A stretch of DNA of 42,072 bases from Chitinophagales bacterium (lineage in GTDB: Bacteria > Bacteroidota > Bacteroidia > Chitinophagales > Chitinophagaceae), in contig JAAFIK010000041.1 of assembly GCA_013298665.1 (NCBI GenBank), positions 1 to 42,072 on the forward strand. The letters run 5' to 3'. This document shows positions 18,543 to 26,322 of the stretch, piece after piece (position 1 is the first letter of the stretch; every line of letters begins with the position of its first letter). A model generated the notes under the pieces. It had not been told where the DNA came from. It was given only the letters and a program-made list of their open reading frames with translations, and searched no databases. The translations under genes and the position numbers were made by a program.

Positions 18543-19130
18543 ATGAAACGAATCATGTTCCGTTTTGTGGCCGTGCTATGGCTGCTTGTGTACGGCAGTG
18601 CTGCACACACCCAACTCCTCCTCAAAAAAGATGCGCCCCTGCACGATGCTGTTCAGAAAGTTTTGTCGGCTTTGCCCGGGCAATTAAAAACAATTACCGG
18701 CACATTGCTGGCGGATAACCCGCAGAGCCGTGAGTATGAAAGTAAGGTGCAATTGCCGGGCAGCCTGAGCAGCAGCGTAGTGCAGTATGCCTCAGTGGAT
18801 AAAAAGAAGACCATTGCCGCCTGGCATGCTGTGGTGATGGAGGAAGAAGATTTTAAAACGGCGGGTAAGAAATTCCGCTGGCTGTACAACCAGCTTAAGG
18901 CCGGTAGTTTTCAATGCGATGGCCGGTCGATACGATTTACCGGTAAGTATGAGGCACCGTCTGAAGACATTACCTTTACCACAGTGATGCTTGCCCAGGC
19001 AGGAGATAAGGGAAAGGAGCGCATTGAGTTGAGTATGCAATATGAAGTAACACAATGGGTAATCCGCGTAGCTGTGTACAATGAAGATACCGAAACGCTT
19101 TCGCTGATCAAAAATGGTCCGGGTGAGTAA
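18543..19130 (+). CDS. Hypothetical secreted protein
   Basis: The 195-residue product begins with a signal peptide (about 1-24, RIMFRFVAVLWLLVYGSAAHTQ). The mature part has mixed alpha/beta character, with the segment KFRWLYNQLKAGSFQCDGRSIRF and late strands IELSMQYEVTQWVIRVAVYN. I recognise no family. It is monocistronic and convergent with the AAA+ gene of the ubiquitin-like operon, 108 bp apart, with no clear terminator between them. Confidence 0.7.
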   Translation: MKRIMFRFVAVLWLLVYGSAAHTQLLLKKDAPLHDAVQKVLSALPGQLKTITGTLLADNPQSREYESKVQLPGSLSSSVVQYASVDKKKTIAAWHAVVMEEEDFKTAGKKFRWLYNQLKAGSFQCDGRSIRFTGKYEAPSEDITFTTVMLAQAGDKGKERIELSMQYEVTQWVIRVAVYNEDTETLSLIKNGPGE

Positions 19131-19238
19131 GGTTAGTACTTAGTCTGCCCTTGATTAGTCTTGCGGGTCGGGAATAGCAGCAGGGAAAGGGCTAAACGCA
19201 AAACCCTCCGGGAATTGACTGGCTTATCCCTGGTTAGA

Positions 19239-21992
19239 TCACCCCATCCTCCGGTTAATATTGAGGTTTTGTTTCTCCTTCATGTACATGATGTTGCCCA
19301 CGATTTCGCCGATTTTCCGGGGAATGGCATCCGGGGCAATAGGCTGCCTGATCCGGTCGATCGAGATGCGTTTAAAGACAGACTGTATCTCATCACCATT
19401 AAACCCCTTGGTGCTTTCGGCAATTGAGCCGATCATGTGTGCAGACAGGGGTACGTCAAATTTACGGGCATAGAGCGTAATGATGGCCTTTAAGGCGTCG
19501 GGGTCGGGCAGGTCGATAGAGATGGGTTTAAAGCGGCTGGGGCGCAGGAGTGCGGGATCAATGATGTCGAGCCGGTTGGTGGTGCCAATCACCAATACCG
19601 GTACATCGGGCCTGAACCCGTCCATTTCGGTAAGGATCTGTGCCACCATACCATTGCCCACCCTGGCACCACCATCACTTCTGTTCGACCGGTTGGAGGC
19701 AATGGAATCAAATTCATCAAAAACCAATACTGAGGGCGCATTGCGTCTTGCCTCTGCAAATATTTCCCTTATTTTTCTTTCGCTTTCCCCTACATACATA
19801 TCAATCGTTTCCGGGCCCGATACCACCATGATGTTGGCCATCAGTTCTTTGGCCACGGCTTTGGCAAAAAGTGTTTTACCTGTTCCGGGCGGGCCATAAA
19901 AAAGAAAACCATTCGGAATCAGTTCCGAGCGGATTTCATCGTCAATGTTGAGGTTATTGTCCTTGATAAGGCTGATGGCTTCGATCAGCTCATCTTTTAC
20001 CGCCTGGTAGCCCCCGATACTGTCGAATCCTGTTTTGGGTACAGCGAAGTTGCTGGAGGTTTTGGCCTTGAAAATCCGGATGGTATCTTTCAGTTGCTCC
20101 ATTGTGATCAGGCCGGAGGGTCTCCATTCATTGATGGCATAAGCAATGGCTTGCCTGATCTTGAAGGGGTTCATACCGGAAATGACCCGGTACAATTCTT
20201 CGCCATCAAAATTTTTAAAATAGTCTTTCTCATGGTCGGCAATCATGAGGTCTGCTGTGGAATGCGGGACGCCTTCCAGGGTAATCGTTTTAGGAATACC
20301 GCTGATGATTTTGATCGTTGAAAACCGGGAAGAAAGTATCTCGGGTATTTCAAAAGTAATATCGGTAAAAGCGAGTATCGGACTGTCAATATTCCGGTAC
20401 AGGAGTTGGGTGAGTTCGCGTCCGCCATCGCCGAGGTAGGAATTGGATCCTCCTGCCAGCAGGTCGAGATGGGGGATCATCAGCACCGTTTCGTTGTTAA
20501 GGTTGCCGATCTGGTTTTTGAGTTTGCGCAACTGGTCGAACAGTAAGCTGCTGGTTGTTGCCGGATCAAACTGATCAATGTCTAATACTTCTGCTTTCAG
20601 GCTGGTTTTTTCCCTGATGGCGTCCAGCAGGTATTCTGAAATGATTTTATCGCACTTGATCAGGACGGATAAGCCAATGGCCAGTTCTTCTGCGATATGA
20701 TCCGTATCTGCCTGGTAAACCATTTTTACCAGGTCTTTTGTTGTACGGACTTTGTGTTGCCGGGCTTGAGCGGTAGCGGCCATTTCTTTTGTTTTTGCGG
20801 GGTTTATTTTTGACATGCCAGGTGAGGTACTTAAGGGGTTGGGCAGTGTTATCGGCTTAATGGGGAATGGCTTTTTTGAAGGCCCACCGGCAACACGTGT
20901 TTCTGTATTTACCTGTATTGTATCGGTGTCTTCTTCCGTAGCCTGTATTGCAACGGCCGCTGCTGCCGTTGTTGCGGGCCGGGGCAACAGGTGGGCAAAA
21001 TAGGTATAGAAAAGCAACCGGTCTCCCTTTTCGCGAAGAAATTCATCTTCGGCAGAAGTATAATACTTATAGAACGAGGCATAGTCCCTGCTCTCTGTTT
21101 TAAATGCCGGGAGGAGTTGCCCGGCCAGCCTTTTGCTCAGCAGGATGATATGGTACCGGCAGCAGAGCATAAGGAGGAGGTAGGGTACCCAGGCATAAAG
21201 AAAAAAGCGCAGGATATACACCCACCACACAAAATGGTGCAGGTAAATCACTACCCCGATATTGAGGATTACACAACAGCCGAATATCATGTTATTGATC
21301 TCTGCTGTGCGGGCAATGGTTTGGAATACCCTTGTAAAAAGACCATCAAGTACGTCTTTTGCATACCGGCCCTTTTGTAAAACCGGAGGAAACCTTTCCC
21401 GCGTCAGGAACCGGTAGGCGCTGCGGTTGTTGAGGTTGGCTACAAGTATTGCCAGCAGGGCATTGCAAAGAAATACGCTGTACGGGATAAACCGGACCAG
21501 GAATATAGAAAGCCCCGATATGGCTACCTGTCTGGAGAGGACTTCTGCACGTTCTTTCCGGTCGATATGCGGTAAAAACACTAATGTGCCGGCAATAGCC
21601 ACCACAACGAGTATGGCATAAAAACTGTAGAGGGCAAAATCGCCCGGCAATATGTCTGCCATAGTTTTTTGGGTGTGCAGGTGATAGGTCTGGTAGCCGT
21701 GGTTGAGCCATGCAACTGCAATGTCCAGCACACCCATAAAGGTGGTGATGCGTTTACGGATATGGCGGGGTATAAGGGTTTTGTCCACCTGCAGGGGGAT
21801 GTAGATGTCTTCGCTGAAGTGGACAAATGACAGGGCAACAAAAAAGCTGCTGAAAGAAGCGTATTGCAGTATGGTGAGCAGACCGGGTACAGGGATGCCG
21901 CTGATTGTTACGGCGGCATAGTGCGCAAGCGAAAACAGGGCAAAAGTGCCTGCCAGTATTACCGTGTATTTTGCGGGGGTATATAATGCCAT
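19239..21992 (-). CDS. Membrane-anchored tandem AAA+ ATPase of the ubiquitin-like operon (Cdc48/FtsH-like)
   Basis: The 917-residue protein has an N-terminal membrane region (about six hydrophobic segments between 9 and 280), a Pro/Thr-rich linker (about 335-400), a degenerate first AAA-like domain (about 430-640) without a P-loop, and a canonical second AAA+ domain: Walker A GPPGTGKT 700-707, pore-loop MYVGES near 732, Walker B VLVFDEFDS 755-763, sensor GTTNR 803-807 and the second region of homology LLRPSRF 815-821. AAA+ proteins of this class unfold or extract proteins. It is the last gene of the operon, 9 bp after the JAB gene. No protease domain is present. The linker carries a DTIQVNTE segment shared with the E2 fusion protein and followed by VAGG. 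Confidence 0.85.
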   Translation of the reverse strand: MALYTPAKYTVILAGTFALFSLAHYAAVTISGIPVPGLLTILQYASFSSFFVALSFVHFSEDIYIPLQVDKTLIPRHIRKRITTFMGVLDIAVAWLNHGYQTYHLHTQKTMADILPGDFALYSFYAILVVVAIAGTLVFLPHIDRKERAEVLSRQVAISGLSIFLVRFIPYSVFLCNALLAILVANLNNRSAYRFLTRERFPPVLQKGRYAKDVLDGLFTRVFQTIARTAEINNMIFGCCVILNIGVVIYLHHFVWWVYILRFFLYAWVPYLLLMLCCRYHIILLSKRLAGQLLPAFKTESRDYASFYKYYTSAEDEFLREKGDRLLFYTYFAHLLPRPATTAAAAVAIQATEEDTDTIQVNTETRVAGGPSKKPFPIKPITLPNPLSTSPGMSKINPAKTKEMAATAQARQHKVRTTKDLVKMVYQADTDHIAEELAIGLSVLIKCDKIISEYLLDAIREKTSLKAEVLDIDQFDPATTSSLLFDQLRKLKNQIGNLNNETVLMIPHLDLLAGGSNSYLGDGGRELTQLLYRNIDSPILAFTDITFEIPEILSSRFSTIKIISGIPKTITLEGVPHSTADLMIADHEKDYFKNFDGEELYRVISGMNPFKIRQAIAYAINEWRPSGLITMEQLKDTIRIFKAKTSSNFAVPKTGFDSIGGYQAVKDELIEAISLIKDNNLNIDDEIRSELIPNGFLFYGPPGTGKTLFAKAVAKELMANIMVVSGPETIDMYVGESERKIREIFAEARRNAPSVLVFDEFDSIASNRSNRSDGGARVGNGMVAQILTEMDGFRPDVPVLVIGTTNRLDIIDPALLRPSRFKPISIDLPDPDALKAIITLYARKFDVPLSAHMIGSIAESTKGFNGDEIQSVFKRISIDRIRQPIAPDAIPRKIGEIVGNIMYMKEKQNLNINRRMG

Positions 21993-22001
21993 AGTTTGAG
22001 T

Positions 22002-22955
22002 TTATAAGCGCCAGTAGGGAATGGGTTCCATTGCTGCCATTTGTCCCTTGCGGGCATAAAAGCGCAGTTTGTTGCTGTTGTCGTTTTCGATATTGATGAG
22101 CCCTGCCACCTGCCAGGGAAAGCGGAACGTGGTAAAATGGGCATGAAAATCCATAGCGGATAAACCAATGGCTTCATGGCCTGCGGGAAACAGGTGTGTA
22201 TGGTACCAGCCGAGTAGTTTTTTCCCGGTATGTGCTTTTTCGCGTAATATCTTTTTGATCATGGAAAAACTATCGCCGGTAAAAATGAGCCTGTCTGCCG
22301 ATGCACCCACTTCATCGGCCCTGAAGGCTTCGGTGATGCGGATGATAAAACGGGTATGGTCTTCCCGCTCGCGGAAAACATCGCCGATAAAAAAGCCCCC
22401 TTCTTCATATTGCCTTGAATAGACTGCGTTTGCAGCAATGGTTGCATAAACGTCTTCCGTGATGATGATCTTGACTGCGGCTTGCTGCTGATCCGCTGCG
22501 GGATGTATTGCGGCATCGGCCAATGACAGGAAGGGGTAATCGGTATCCGTTATTTCGCGCATATCAAAGCGCTTTATGGCGGGTGAAGCACCGGTTGCGT
22601 TAAACTCGCCTTTCAGTACCGGTTTTTCTTTGACGAAACGGTTGCTGCCGCGCACAAAGAAAATTTCCTTGTCATGATCATTACGGGTATTGAAGCTGAT
22701 GACCCGGGCCGCGGCAAAAGTCTGGCTGAATATGGCATCGGTACCTTGTATGATGCTGATGGTGATGGGGGTATGCGGGGTGATGGTGAGGATATGCTGC
22801 TGCTCATTTTTTTCGCCTTTGATGTCGATGACCACTTGTTTGCCCTGGATAGACAGTCCCGATACCTGCTCCAGCATGGTTATGATAGGGGAGATGATGC
22901 CTTCATCGGCTACCGTTGCAAGAAAATGGCCGTTTTGGTGTAGTGTGATGTCCAT
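22002..22955 (-). CDS. JAB/JAMM (MPN) domain isopeptidase of the ubiquitin-like operon
   Basis: The 317-residue protein has an unrecognised N-terminal half (about 1-160, partly beta-strand) and a C-terminal JAB domain (about 161-310). The zinc-site pattern is present: glutamate in EEGGFFIGD (184-185), then GWYHTH with H252 and H254, then S266 and D269 in LSAMD. The spacing between the second histidine and the serine is 11 residues, longer than the common 7. JAB enzymes cut isopeptide bonds to, or mature, ubiquitin-like proteins, as the proteasomal Rpn11 and the bacterial CBASS Cap3 do. It begins 3 bp after the E2 gene and ends 9 bp before the AAA+ gene. Confidence 0.88.
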   Translation of the reverse strand: MDITLHQNGHFLATVADEGIISPIITMLEQVSGLSIQGKQVVIDIKGEKNEQQHILTITPHTPITISIIQGTDAIFSQTFAAARVISFNTRNDHDKEIFFVRGSNRFVKEKPVLKGEFNATGASPAIKRFDMREITDTDYPFLSLADAAIHPAADQQQAAVKIIITEDVYATIAANAVYSRQYEEGGFFIGDVFREREDHTRFIIRITEAFRADEVGASADRLIFTGDSFSMIKKILREKAHTGKKLLGWYHTHLFPAGHEAIGLSAMDFHAHFTTFRFPWQVAGLINIENDNSNKLRFYARKGQMAAMEPIPYWRL

Positions 22956-22958
22956 GCG

Positions 22959-24428
22959 TTATATTTTTTTGATTTGCAACTGCGGGCTCCATTTCTTTTG
23001 CCTGTTCTCTTCATCATCGTTAATGGGGATGGCTTTACCCCCGTATTTAACAATCTCCGCCTGTCCCTGCTCCGATTTTGCCCAGGCACCTGCCTCATCA
23101 TTCAGGCAGCTATTGGCTTCGTAGTTGCGGTAATTGGCCACATCTATAATGGTGCGGCAGAGGTTAGCCATATCGAGTCCCGGTCTGTAGCGGTCTTTCA
23201 ATTCGCCAAGGCAAACATATCCGGTCTCTGCGTTTACATTCGGATGAAAGATGACGGGTTTTTCCCAATATACAAACGGTGCACTTACGGGGAAACCGGG
23301 CTCAAGCCAGATGCAGACAAGATGTTCGGTCTGTGGCATGGGCAACAGGTTTTTCCTTTGGGGAATGGCCCGGCCATTGGCCGTAAATTTTATCCAGTAT
23401 TGTGTGGGCAGGGTTGGGTTATTGCGCTCTATCTTTATCGCCGGGTTTTCTTCGCCAAACTCCTCAATTTCAATCCTTACACGCACAAGAGCCTGGTCTC
23501 TGATGATGGGATTGATATAGGAGGCTACCGTGCTTTCTGTATTCACCTGCATGGTATCTCCATCCTGTATATGGTTGTCGTGGAGTGTGGAATCAGGTTT
23601 CTTCACGCGTTCGGTAGTGCCTTGGGGGGTAAGGTGATCCACCACTGTTGCCCGCGGTGTATTACCCGAGGCCCCCGGCCATGTTGCCCCATATTCATTT
23701 GCGATAGAATTGCCGATGTCGCGTACGGGTGTTGATGCGGGGATATTGGAAAACTGGAACCTGCCCATATCCGGCCCCTCAACGTATATGCGGCTCAGCA
23801 GATAGTCCCGCTGACTGCCGGGGCTGCTCATGTTTATGACCAGATCGGGCATCTCCGTTGTTTGTAAACGGTCAAGAAGTGCTGCTGCCCTGTCGGTGTG
23901 TTCGTGCAGAAATACGGATAGCCGATTGCCGGTGCAATATGAAAATTCAATGCCACCGGTGATCCCAAGGGCTGCTGCTGCTGTGTTGACCCTTGCCATG
24001 AGGTCATCCTGGGTTAGGGTTGCGGCATCCCAGCCGTCGATATGCAGGTTTATGCCCTTCCTGGCATCTGCCCTGGTCTCGATATTGTAGCGGGACAAAG
24101 TATTGCGGAAGAGGGCATTGCCGGGGAAGCTTTCCGACACACGGATGAGCAGGGCTTCAAGACCGCCAGTAGTAATGCCATTGCCAATCTGGCGGCAGAC
24201 CTCATTCCAGAAATGAATCGGTTCTGTAAACGGGGGTCTCATTGCCCGGTTATAGCCCAATGCATCGAGCAATAGCGTAGCATGATTTGGATTGTCAAAT
24301 AATGTCGCAATCTGGTTCAGCAACGCCTGGTTATTGCTGAGCAGGTCGGCATGGGTGATCCGCTGTGGTGGCTGACCCTGCGGTAATGGTTCGCCGGGTT
24401 GTTGTGGGTTGGTCTGTTGCATATTCAT
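22959..24428 (-). CDS. EAD + ubiquitin-like domain + E2 (UBC) fusion protein
   Basis: The 489-residue protein shows, in order: a Pro/Gln-rich start; an effector-associated domain (about 29-109) homologous to that of the TIR protein at 26323; an unassigned alpha/beta stretch (about 120-205); a ubiquitin-like beta-grasp candidate (about 208-300), where DNHIQDGDTMQV resembles the YNIQKESTLHLV end of ubiquitin; and an E2 fold (about 315-455) with the HPN motif (395-397) and catalytic cysteine C406 in YVCLGEL. E2 enzymes carry the modifier as a thioester. The ubiquitin-like part is internal, with no free C-terminal glycine. It starts 32 bp after the E1 gene and stops 3 bp before the JAB gene. Confidence 0.85.
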   Translation of the reverse strand: MNMQQTNPQQPGEPLPQGQPPQRITHADLLSNNQALLNQIATLFDNPNHATLLLDALGYNRAMRPPFTEPIHFWNEVCRQIGNGITTGGLEALLIRVSESFPGNALFRNTLSRYNIETRADARKGINLHIDGWDAATLTQDDLMARVNTAAAALGITGGIEFSYCTGNRLSVFLHEHTDRAAALLDRLQTTEMPDLVINMSSPGSQRDYLLSRIYVEGPDMGRFQFSNIPASTPVRDIGNSIANEYGATWPGASGNTPRATVVDHLTPQGTTERVKKPDSTLHDNHIQDGDTMQVNTESTVASYINPIIRDQALVRVRIEIEEFGEENPAIKIERNNPTLPTQYWIKFTANGRAIPQRKNLLPMPQTEHLVCIWLEPGFPVSAPFVYWEKPVIFHPNVNAETGYVCLGELKDRYRPGLDMANLCRTIIDVANYRNYEANSCLNDEAGAWAKSEQGQAEIVKYGGKAIPINDDEENRQKKWSPQLQIKKI

Positions 24429-24460
24429 TTGTTTACACTATAGTATGGTTAATCATGCCG

Positions 24461-25513
24461 TTACAGGATTTCGATATAGTGGTATTGGTCATTGATCCGG
24501 CAGGGGATGACCTCGCCCGGTGGAATACCCATTTGGCTGAGCCTTGTACCTGGTGGAAATAAGGTCATTTCATGTACCAATACTTTATGGTGATGGTTGT
24601 ACAACATATCGTGGCTGTATGGCGATCCGGTTTCACCAGTACCATTGGTGCCGAAAATATGATCTGTGTTAACCGGTACGGGCTCCCAGAGCAGGGGTAT
24701 GGCTCCGTCCGGCAGGTATGACATCAGTTCGGTAATGGTGGTATTATGGGTAAGGGGTACCCGGAGTATTTCCTGATCGATGGCTTCGTGTAAGGGGCAG
24801 ACCGGGTTTCTCCGTTGCGCCACAGGTGTACATACGCCGCTTGCACCATCAATGCGCAGTATGATATCGGGAATCTCTAATTGCTGGATATGGCGCAGGG
24901 CAAAAGTGCTCATCCAGGCACCTATGATGGCCGTTATGGCCAGCGATGCACCCATGGGGGAAAGCGGTTGCCGCGGACTGCAACTGGCCGGAAGATCATC
25001 ATCCGCCTTATCCAGATTGGCACAGGCATAACAGGCATGGGTATGCTGTATAAAGGGGCGTACTTCCCCGCCCCAGGGGTTGGTGCCGCCGTCAATATAT
25101 GGTGTCCGTACAAGATTGCAACGGCCTGCCAGTTGTATCCGTGCGCTGTTGCTGTCCACACAACTGATGACCAGTGCAGCCTGTCGTATGGTGCCGAGAC
25201 CGATGGTTTGTGTAAACTTTCCCACCCGGCTGTCCACGCTTGTATGGGGGGCGAGGCTTGCCAGTGCTTTTTTGATGGTGTCTGTTTTGCCGACACCGAT
25301 ATCTGCTTGCTGAAAGAGGGTGCAGCGGCTGAGGTTTGACAGTTCCACCACATCAGGGTCGCAAACAATGAGTTGGCCGACGCCGGACGTGGCCAGGATA
25401 CGGCAGACCTCATTGCCCAGTGCCCCAACCCCTGCTACAATCACGGTTGCTTTTTGTATCAGTGCCTGGTTCCAGCCGGGTATCAGGTCATGTCTGCTGA
25501 ATTTTTCCGTCAT
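24461..25513 (-). CDS. ThiF/MoeB/E1-like activating enzyme of the ubiquitin-like operon
   Basis: The 350-residue protein adenylates the C-terminus of a ubiquitin-like protein. The Rossmann nucleotide motif VAGVGALGNE (26-35), D52, and SNLSRCTLF with R63 are classic ThiF-family features. A cysteine pair CYAC (161-164) and CPLH (239-242) may form a zinc site; C178 in PASCSPR is the best candidate catalytic cysteine. A C-terminal extension (about 255-350) ends with a small strand-rich segment (GIPPGEVIPCRIND). The open frame extends to 25699, but the start at 25513 gives an ATGA overlap with the stop of the RING-like gene, so the two are translationally coupled. Confidence 0.88.
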   Translation of the reverse strand: MTEKFSRHDLIPGWNQALIQKATVIVAGVGALGNEVCRILATSGVGQLIVCDPDVVELSNLSRCTLFQQADIGVGKTDTIKKALASLAPHTSVDSRVGKFTQTIGLGTIRQAALVISCVDSNSARIQLAGRCNLVRTPYIDGGTNPWGGEVRPFIQHTHACYACANLDKADDDLPASCSPRQPLSPMGASLAITAIIGAWMSTFALRHIQQLEIPDIILRIDGASGVCTPVAQRRNPVCPLHEAIDQEILRVPLTHNTTITELMSYLPDGAIPLLWEPVPVNTDHIFGTNGTGETGSPYSHDMLYNHHHKVLVHEMTLFPPGTRLSQMGIPPGEVIPCRINDQYHYIEIL

Positions 25514-26109
25514 GCTTGCAGTTTTTGGGAGAATGCCGGGCAATAGGCCTCTTTGACATTGGAGTTCCAGGCGCCCCAGCAATTGAGGCCACGGAAGGGG
25601 TCGAGGTGGATGGCCAGTCTGCATCCGGGTGCCTCCGGGTGACAGGGGCAAAGCACGATGATGTCGTTTGGCCGGATGGTGTGTGCGCAGATGCCGCACT
25701 GGTAGCGCTTGAAGCCGTGGCCGGGTGCATCAAGCAAATGCGCCACAACGGGGTTGCCGGGGGTTACGATCTGCGGGAGCACGGTTCTTTCCGGTAAATA
25801 GGATTCAATGATGCCACTGTAAAACTCAAATACTTCATCCGCCATGTCATCGTCTGCCGTTCCCTGTCGCCCCGCACAGTCGAGTGCCGGGCTATCGTGT
25901 AATACCTGTCCTTCTGTTGTAATGTATACCGCATCATCAAGTCTGAAGGAGTGGCTGCACCGGGGGCATTTTTTGTAGAGCCAGGCAGAGGAAAGGGTGG
26001 TTTTGGCGGTTCCTCCCCTCAGCCGGTCTTTATTGTATGGATCAAGCGAGGCTTTCAGTCCTTCCCGGAACTGGATGATTTCGGCGGTTTCCTTATCCTG
26101 ATCGGTCAT
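25510..26109 (-). CDS. RING-like/treble-clef zinc protein, E3 candidate of the ubiquitin-like operon
   Basis: The 199-residue protein has two candidate zinc sites. The N-terminal one uses C48 and C51 (CPRC) with H71 and C78. The C-terminal cluster has C138 and C141 (CGIC), C154, C156 and H157 (CPCH), C163, H168 (CRLAIH), C177 and C190, an arrangement like the cross-brace of RING and other binuclear treble clefs. RING domains recruit E2 enzymes to substrates; here that role is inference from operon context. It is the first gene of the operon, overlaps E1 by 4 bp, and has a -7 element only 10 nt before its ATG. Confidence 0.7.
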   Translation of the reverse strand: MTDQDKETAEIIQFREGLKASLDPYNKDRLRGGTAKTTLSSAWLYKKCPRCSHSFRLDDAVYITTEGQVLHDSPALDCAGRQGTADDDMADEVFEFYSGIIESYLPERTVLPQIVTPGNPVVAHLLDAPGHGFKRYQCGICAHTIRPNDIIVLCPCHPEAPGCRLAIHLDPFRGLNCWGAWNSNVKEAYCPAFSQKLQA

Positions 26110-26119
26110 CTTTTTTTTG

Positions 26120-26127
26120 CTAAGGTA
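26120..26127 (-). promoter_or_regulatory. -7 element of the ubiquitin-like operon
   Basis: On the minus strand this reads TACCTTAG, one base from TACCTTTG of rpoC. It ends 10 nt before the ATG, implying a very short or absent leader. A G-run/C-run pair with an A/T spacer (about 26138-26154) lies just upstream. I see no convincing -33 element. Confidence 0.45.
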
Positions 26128-26322
26128 AAAACTGAACGGGGGGGATTTTTCCCCTTTTTTGGTCGTTGCGCCTGTTTAGCCGGGTAAGTATGCCCGTTAT
26201 ATTGCAAAAGATTGCACATTTGTACCAACATAACCCGGGCTGCTGATCAAGGTCTTTAATACTGCTCTCCGGCAAGGCATGGTTGGTATTCCGGAATGGC
26301 GGCCTGTTTAAAAATCAGTTGT

